This document shows, piece after piece, positions 45,401-47,748 of a stretch of 47,748 bases of DNA. Origin of the DNA: Amphimedon queenslandica. Its lineage: Eukaryota > Porifera > Demospongiae > Haplosclerida > Niphatidae. How positions within the stretch are numbered: the stretch's first letter is position 1; each line of letters starts with the position of its first letter. A model generated the notes under the pieces. That model worked only from the letters and a program-made list of their open reading frames with translations, did no database searches and was not told the DNA's origin. A program made the position numbers and the translations under genes. The stretch spans positions 84,611 to 132,358 of the forward strand of contig NW_003546442.1 of NCBI RefSeq assembly GCF_000090795.2. Direction: 5' to 3'.

Positions 45401-47321
45401 AATCAGCAAAAGTCATGTTTAGCGTTACTAATTTTAGCGTTTTTAACCAAATTAACTATAAATAATAACCATTATAATGAATAATAATTATTTTGGCGTC
45501 TATTTAATTTAGCAATTTAAAGCTCTCTCGCTAATATAGCTAAATTTCGTAGACGCTAAGAATAGTAGGCTTAAGGTAATTAGTCACGTGAAATGTTACT
45601 ATAATAACATGTGGTGGTTTTCTAAAAGCTGGGTGAGTCCACCTGCATAGGCTTAGCTAACTTATTACTGAGTCAAAGATGTCCAAAATCGATCATGTAT
45701 ATGGGACTATTACAAACTAGTGAAGACAGTAGATTTGCTATGGGCAATTCTTGCCAGAAATACTACTTTTAGGTACAAAGAACTTTGGCTATACAAATTA
45801 TGTTATTGATTAAAATTTGTTAATAAATACTTAATAAACTTTAATATTAGTTATTAAAATCGGATCGGTTATCGGTATCGGTCTTTATCGGCAATAGAAT
45901 ATTGGTAAATTTCTGTATCGGTGCAACTCTAAAAATATTCTACTTGTATGGTAGCATCAACTATATATACAATTATACATGTACATTTGCCATCACCTTG
46001 AGGGAGTATTTGCCAGGAGACAGCATGAAACAAAAGTTTCCTTTGGAATCCAAAGATGTAACCTGTCTGATCTCTTCAGGTTCTGATACCAGTGCCACAT
46101 TCCTAGACTCAGTCTACAATTATTAATAATAATAATTATAATTTAGCACACTACAACATTCTTAGTTTCTTACATAAAATTTTAGGCTGCGATGATGACG
46201 TGTGATAGTCACATGACCACAAACAGAGTAACGTGAAGGGGCGATATCAGGAAGCTCAGGGGAAGTGGGAGACACATCAAGATTCACTGGATCAAACTCG
46301 AGGGAATTCCCTTCAATCTAATAATAACAACAACCAAAACATTGATGGGTACGCATGCAGCCACGTATATACCATTCAAGATGATTTATTGGCGGGGAAT
46401 TAATATTGGCAATAGGTGGTTCTATGAAGAAATCGCCAATATAAAATCCACCATTTTGTTTCAAACTGAGCATGCTCAATGGCACAAAATCGCCAATATA
46501 AAATTTGCCAATTTCTTTCCACAGGCAAATTTGTCAAATATTACTCCCGCCAATAAATCATCTTGTATGGTAAATTAATATACACTGTACAATTGCACAT
46601 GTACTAATTAATTAGAGTGAAACAAAATGACAAAAAGCATCACCTTTTACCTTAATGGTGTATGATCCTGCACTGACATTAAGTAACTGATAGCGACCAT
46701 CTTTATCTGTGATAGCCTGTAGCTGCCCTCCAAAATCAACCTTCACTCCCTCCAGCCCACTACCCTATAGCAATATCATGGACTGTAATAAAAAGGCAAG
46801 ATTTACTTTATGATGACTCAGCACTCTTCCAAATATCGTAAATCCTTGAACTTCAAATTTTGGCTGCAAAGGAACAAAAAATCCTCACAAAGGGAGACAC
46901 TAGAGTTACCATGACAAGAAGAGAATCATTCTTAACAGTAAAGGACAGACTTTCAGGATATACCAGAAATGTACTATTAGCACTTTCATAATGAGACTCC
47001 TAAAATGAGAGAGAGAGAGAGACCCATTGAAGGTTTTTGTTATGTGGTTCTATTTGAGTCACTGACAAGTTTATACTTTCCAGGTGGTAGTGAGTGATAA
47101 GTGAATACTCCACTAGCATCAGACACTGCAACACAATCACCAGACTCTGTTACCGATTCACCACAGAGGGACTAGATATAAATAATATAAAATTTGTAAG
47201 TCTGCTCAGACTCCCCCTCCCCCCTCTCTCTATCATTTTCACAAACTTTGCCAGAGAGTGTTTCAGAATAAAGAAGAAACCTCACACCACGAACAGGTTC
47301 ACCATTACTCTCAATATTACC
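36425..47321 (-). CDS. NOMO1: NOMO (Nodal modulator), C-terminal part
   Basis: ER membrane protein that partners Nicalin and TMEM147 at the translocon. 28 exons are visible, giving 936 residues; the N-terminus lies past the right edge. Exons in order: 47247-47321, 47067-47171, 46910-46999, 46807-46863, 46651-46764, 46174-46317, 45997-46113, 44823-45047, 44682-44745, 44450-44598, 44308-44386, 43853-43916, 43698-43799, 42197-42280, 40623-40705, 40389-40573, 38722-38811, 38557-38673, 38446-38508, 38262-38326, 37705-37762, 37563-37658, 37430-37513, 37262-37375, 37103-37204, 36919-37047, 36767-36862, 36425-36484. Beta-sandwich repeats carry family marks: TDKDGRYQLLNVSAGSYTIK, FNQYIVSLSGSVSC, SCHTFEADMYMYM, LPGQYYIKPLLREFEF and AFSCSGKVLSLNGSPLESV. 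A transmembrane segment (SFVGIFVALIVIFVLANI) precedes a short Gly/Arg tail. Confidence 0.94.
38048..38193. mobile_element. MITE, 146 bp, TACCATACAAGATG ends
   Basis: In NOMO intron 37763-38261. Ends TACCATACAAGATG and CATCTTTTACAGTA are inverted with mismatches. The ends resemble 46370-46572. Confidence 0.6.
38993..39627. mobile_element. Foldback element with coding-like arms
   Basis: In NOMO intron 38812-40388. Arms 38993-39132 and 39481-39627 are inverted copies at high identity, around 348 bp of unique sequence. Each arm keeps the same open frame reading outward (MRKVWSKKTTPSSKNSIS.. on minus from 39133; MRKVCMWSKATTPSSKNSIS.. on plus from 39480), both ending SLPTLWTP. Protein family not recognised. 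Confidence 0.8.
40814..41010. mobile_element. MITE, 197 bp, TACTGTATAGCGC ends
   Basis: In NOMO intron 40706-42196. Ends TACTGTATAGCGCAAAATTT and AAATTTTGCGCCATACAGTA are inverted, with the GAGGGCT-type inner arms seen at 14776-14931. Confidence 0.8.
41153..41372. mobile_element. MITE, 220 bp, TACCTTA ends
   Basis: Same intron. Ends around TACCTTAGAGTGACTTTTAA match, inverted, TTAAAAGTAACCTTAAGGTA; inner GCGGGTACTA arms also pair. Confidence 0.75.
41651..42172. mobile_element. 522-bp member of the TATACTATATCCCAAC family
   Basis: Inverted ends CATATACTATGTCCCAACTG and CAGTTGAGACATAGTATACATG. Long stretches match 6943-7262 in reverse orientation, for example AACTTTTTATAGGAATGTGG. It carries about 200 bp more than that copy. 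Confidence 0.75.
42780..43390. repeat. Three tandem copies of a ~207-bp unit
   Basis: In NOMO intron 42281-43697. Recurring blocks: CAGTGTGGCAGGACTCGTTC, GTGTGTTTGCTCTGTTCAGA, TTTATTTAGTTCAATC and GTAATTGATGG at about 42961, 43168 and 43380. Copies 2 and 3 are nearly identical, copy 1 is diverged. No ORF. Confidence 0.85.
45234..45931. mobile_element. hAT-type MITE, 698 bp
   Basis: Inverted ends TAGAGTTGCACCGA, flanked by the 8-bp duplication AAAATATT (45226-45233 and 45932-45939). Inner TATCGGTNNATCGG units. It contains the nested element 45361-45578. In NOMO intron 45048-45996. Confidence 0.9.
45361..45578. mobile_element. MITE nested in the hAT element
   Basis: Inverted ends TACCTTAAGCCTACTATT and AATAGTAGGCTTAAGGTA, with inner TTAGCG arms. 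Lies wholly inside 45234-45931, so it inserted later. Confidence 0.85.
46370..46572. mobile_element. MITE, 203 bp, TACCATTCAAGATG ends
   Basis: In NOMO intron 46318-46650. Ends TACCATTCAAGATGATTTAT and AATAAATCATCTTGTATGGTA are inverted, inner TTGGCGGG arms also pair. Confidence 0.8.
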
Positions 47322-47537
47322 CTATAAATACAACACATAGTCAAAAAACAAAGATTTTTGCCCAGTATTAATTCATGTCTTTTTCCATCAATGGTTGGAT
47401 TCAATTTTTAATCCTCATACTGTAGACAACTAGACATACACCAGAGCTGCAAACACATAAAAATGTGATCAAAATTTAATCAAGTCAAATTTTGACCTGC
47501 AGCTACTAATCAAAATAATTAATTATCCTGTTGAAAA
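47322..47537. other. Start of a NOMO intron running off the window
   Basis: Upstream of the first visible NOMO exon. No further exon recognised before the right edge. Confidence 0.5.
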
Positions 47538-47748
47538 TAGGGGTGGGCGATATTGAAAAATTTTGTTTTGATACGATAATATCGATATATCGGTCATTTT
47601 TAGTTGATATCGATATAAATTCGATATGATATAGACACGCCCATTAATTAATTCAAATTAACAGTTATAAGTTTTAATAAGATAATGACTAGGGGGTGGG
47701 GAACTATAGAAAGAGTAGCTATAGAGAAAGATAGCTACATAGCTATAG
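47538..47748. mobile_element. Left end of a hAT-like element
   Basis: Starts TAGGGGTGGGCGATATTG, followed by ATATCGATAT units, like the ends of hAT-type elements at 28035 and 45234. The other end is outside the window, so a duplication cannot be checked. Confidence 0.5.

Overview
The window is nuclear DNA of a compact animal genome, most likely a demosponge (Amphimedon-like; this is inference). Genes have many exons with GT..AG introns mostly 42-60 bp long, the base composition is AT-rich, spacers are short, and the families present are metazoan (RPS19, NOMO, DNAAF3, IgSF receptors). I rebuilt exons by eye from splice sites, reading-frame phase and remembered family sequences; nothing was checked by alignment or RNA data.

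Layout: IgSF array receptor (+, 5' end outside the window), oligoribonuclease REXO2 (-), tRNA thiolase CTU1 (+), IgSF receptor with ITIM-like tail motifs (-), RPS19 (+), TMEM192 (-, with a possible small gene in its intron), a short orphan ORF (+), GT14 glycosyltransferase (+), DNAAF3 (-), cytosolic sulfotransferase (+), V-ATPase subunit H (-), MOXD1-like copper monooxygenase (+), NOMO (-, 5' end outside). The twelve confident genes alternate strand without exception, giving head-to-head promoter pairs and tail-to-tail 3' ends throughout.

Most genes are housekeeping: RNA decay, tRNA modification, ribosome, lysosome acidification, ER membrane, dynein assembly. The unusual content is the two IgSF receptors. 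The first carries at least four near-identical copies of a two-exon Ig module whose domains lack the normal disulfide. The second is a single-pass receptor with three Ig-like domains and five ITIM-like tyrosine motifs, a layout like that of vertebrate inhibitory immune receptors. Together they are the best candidates here for an undescribed recognition or signalling system.

Introns and spacers are loaded with small inverted-repeat elements. At least ten share TACCGTA-like ends, two are hAT-type with 8-bp target duplications (one with another element nested inside), and one encloses a HIRAN-like coding fragment.
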